Source of the DNA: Fidelibacterota bacterium
GTDB taxonomy: Bacteria; Fidelibacterota; Fidelibacteria; Fidelibacterales; Fidelibacteraceae
Direction: 5' to 3'
DNA: 5,250 nucleotides
NCBI GenBank assembly: GCA_030629925.1
Contig: DAOVOB010000107.1
Location: 1 to 5,250, forward strand
Shown: in pieces, positions 5,060 to 5,250 of the stretch
How the letters are laid out: every line of letters starts with the position of its first letter
Numbering within the stretch: position 1 is the stretch's first letter
Position numbers and translations under genes: made by a program
Notes under the pieces: model-generated
What the model was told of the DNA's origin: nothing
Databases searched by the model: none
What the model saw: the letters and a program-made list of their open reading frames with translations, nothing else

Positions 5060-5250
5060 CTTTTTGTTTTTCCGCCTGAGTGAGAAATTTATCCAAGGCA
5101 TTGGTAAAATTCTGGATATTATGTTTATCCAGAGGTGGTGCTCCGCTGGTTATGGTACCACCCATGCGCAATGAATCCATAAAATCCCTCATACTTAAAC
5201 GGGCCCGAATATTATCTGTGGTGTACATTTCGCCGCGAGGATTAAGAGCA
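5040..5250 (-). CDS. Second yaiI-like copy, C-terminal part (runs off right edge)
   Basis: On the minus strand the frame is open from the right edge to TAA 5042-5040. It reads ALNPRGEMYTTDNIR and onward, identical to residues 89-149 of the intact upstream YaiI-like protein except Ser for Gly123, which lies in the conserved TGG motif. After the shared AEK the copy reads QKDLTQRR and stops, so it has lost the native final Tyr and stop and gained an eight-residue tail encoded by the junction and the dispersed repeat. Whether a full-length gene, a fragment or an assembly artefact lies beyond base 5250 cannot be seen. If the gene is complete it would converge on the first copy. Its stop lies 275 bases from the stop of the intact gene. 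The family assignment is secure, but whether it is functional is open. Confidence 0.75.
   Translation of the reverse strand, partial: ALNPRGEMYTTDNIRARLSMRDFMDSLRMGGTITSGAPPLDKHNIQNFTNALDKFLTQAEKQKDLTQRR
5067..5250 (-). repeat. Inverted duplication, arm 2
   Basis: Reverse complement of 4575-4758, identical at 182 of 184 positions, and extending beyond the window. The break at 5066/5067 lies at a run of T on the plus strand (A in gene sense), the same homopolymer that ends the shared sequence in arm 1. The arms are 308 bases apart. Confidence 0.97.

Overview
The window is bacterial, with moderate to low GC, compact genes and AT-rich intergenic stretches that carry dispersed repeats. The protein set (CoaD, Pta, a class A penicillin-binding protein, YwbE and YaiI/YqxD families) shows a peptidoglycan-bearing bacterium. 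Intergenic repeats built from 'CTTTGTGT' units, together with a REP-associated transposase (RAYT) remnant, recall draft genomes of uncultured FCB-group lineages such as Cloacimonadota. That placement is an impression and not something I can prove from the window.

Layout: (1) Bases 1-985, minus strand: coaD (phosphopantetheine adenylyltransferase) followed by pta (phosphate acetyltransferase, running off the left edge). They share an ATGA stop/start overlap and form a small CoA/acetyl-CoA operon. (2) Bases 986-1333: a 348-bp divergent intergenic region with a weak coaD promoter candidate and a large imperfect inverted structure ending in a dispersed repeat. (3) Bases 1334-3874, plus strand: a bifunctional class A penicillin-binding protein with complete glycosyltransferase and transpeptidase motifs and a long linker between them. 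(4) Bases 3875-4090: a GC-rich palindrome, then a 39-codon remnant of a RAYT/IS200-like transposase whose stop overlaps the start of the next gene. (5) Bases 4087-4764, plus strand: ywbE-like (DUF2196) and yaiI/yqxD-like (DUF188) genes, 21 bp apart, probably co-transcribed. (6) Bases 4765-5066: a 13-bp-arm palindromic repeat, unremarkable AT-rich DNA, and a second copy of the dispersed repeat. (7) Bases 5067-5250, minus strand: a second copy of the yaiI 3' end, inverted, differing from the first at 2 of 184 positions and continuing past the right edge.

No new defence, toxin-antitoxin or biosynthetic system is visible. The most notable item is the nearly identical inverted duplication of the yaiI 3' end, which breaks exactly before the last codon and gives the copy a new C-terminal tail read partly from the dispersed repeat. 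It is either a very recent rearrangement or an assembly/amplification chimera. The second is the RAYT remnant with a REP-like palindrome beside it, abutting ywbE.
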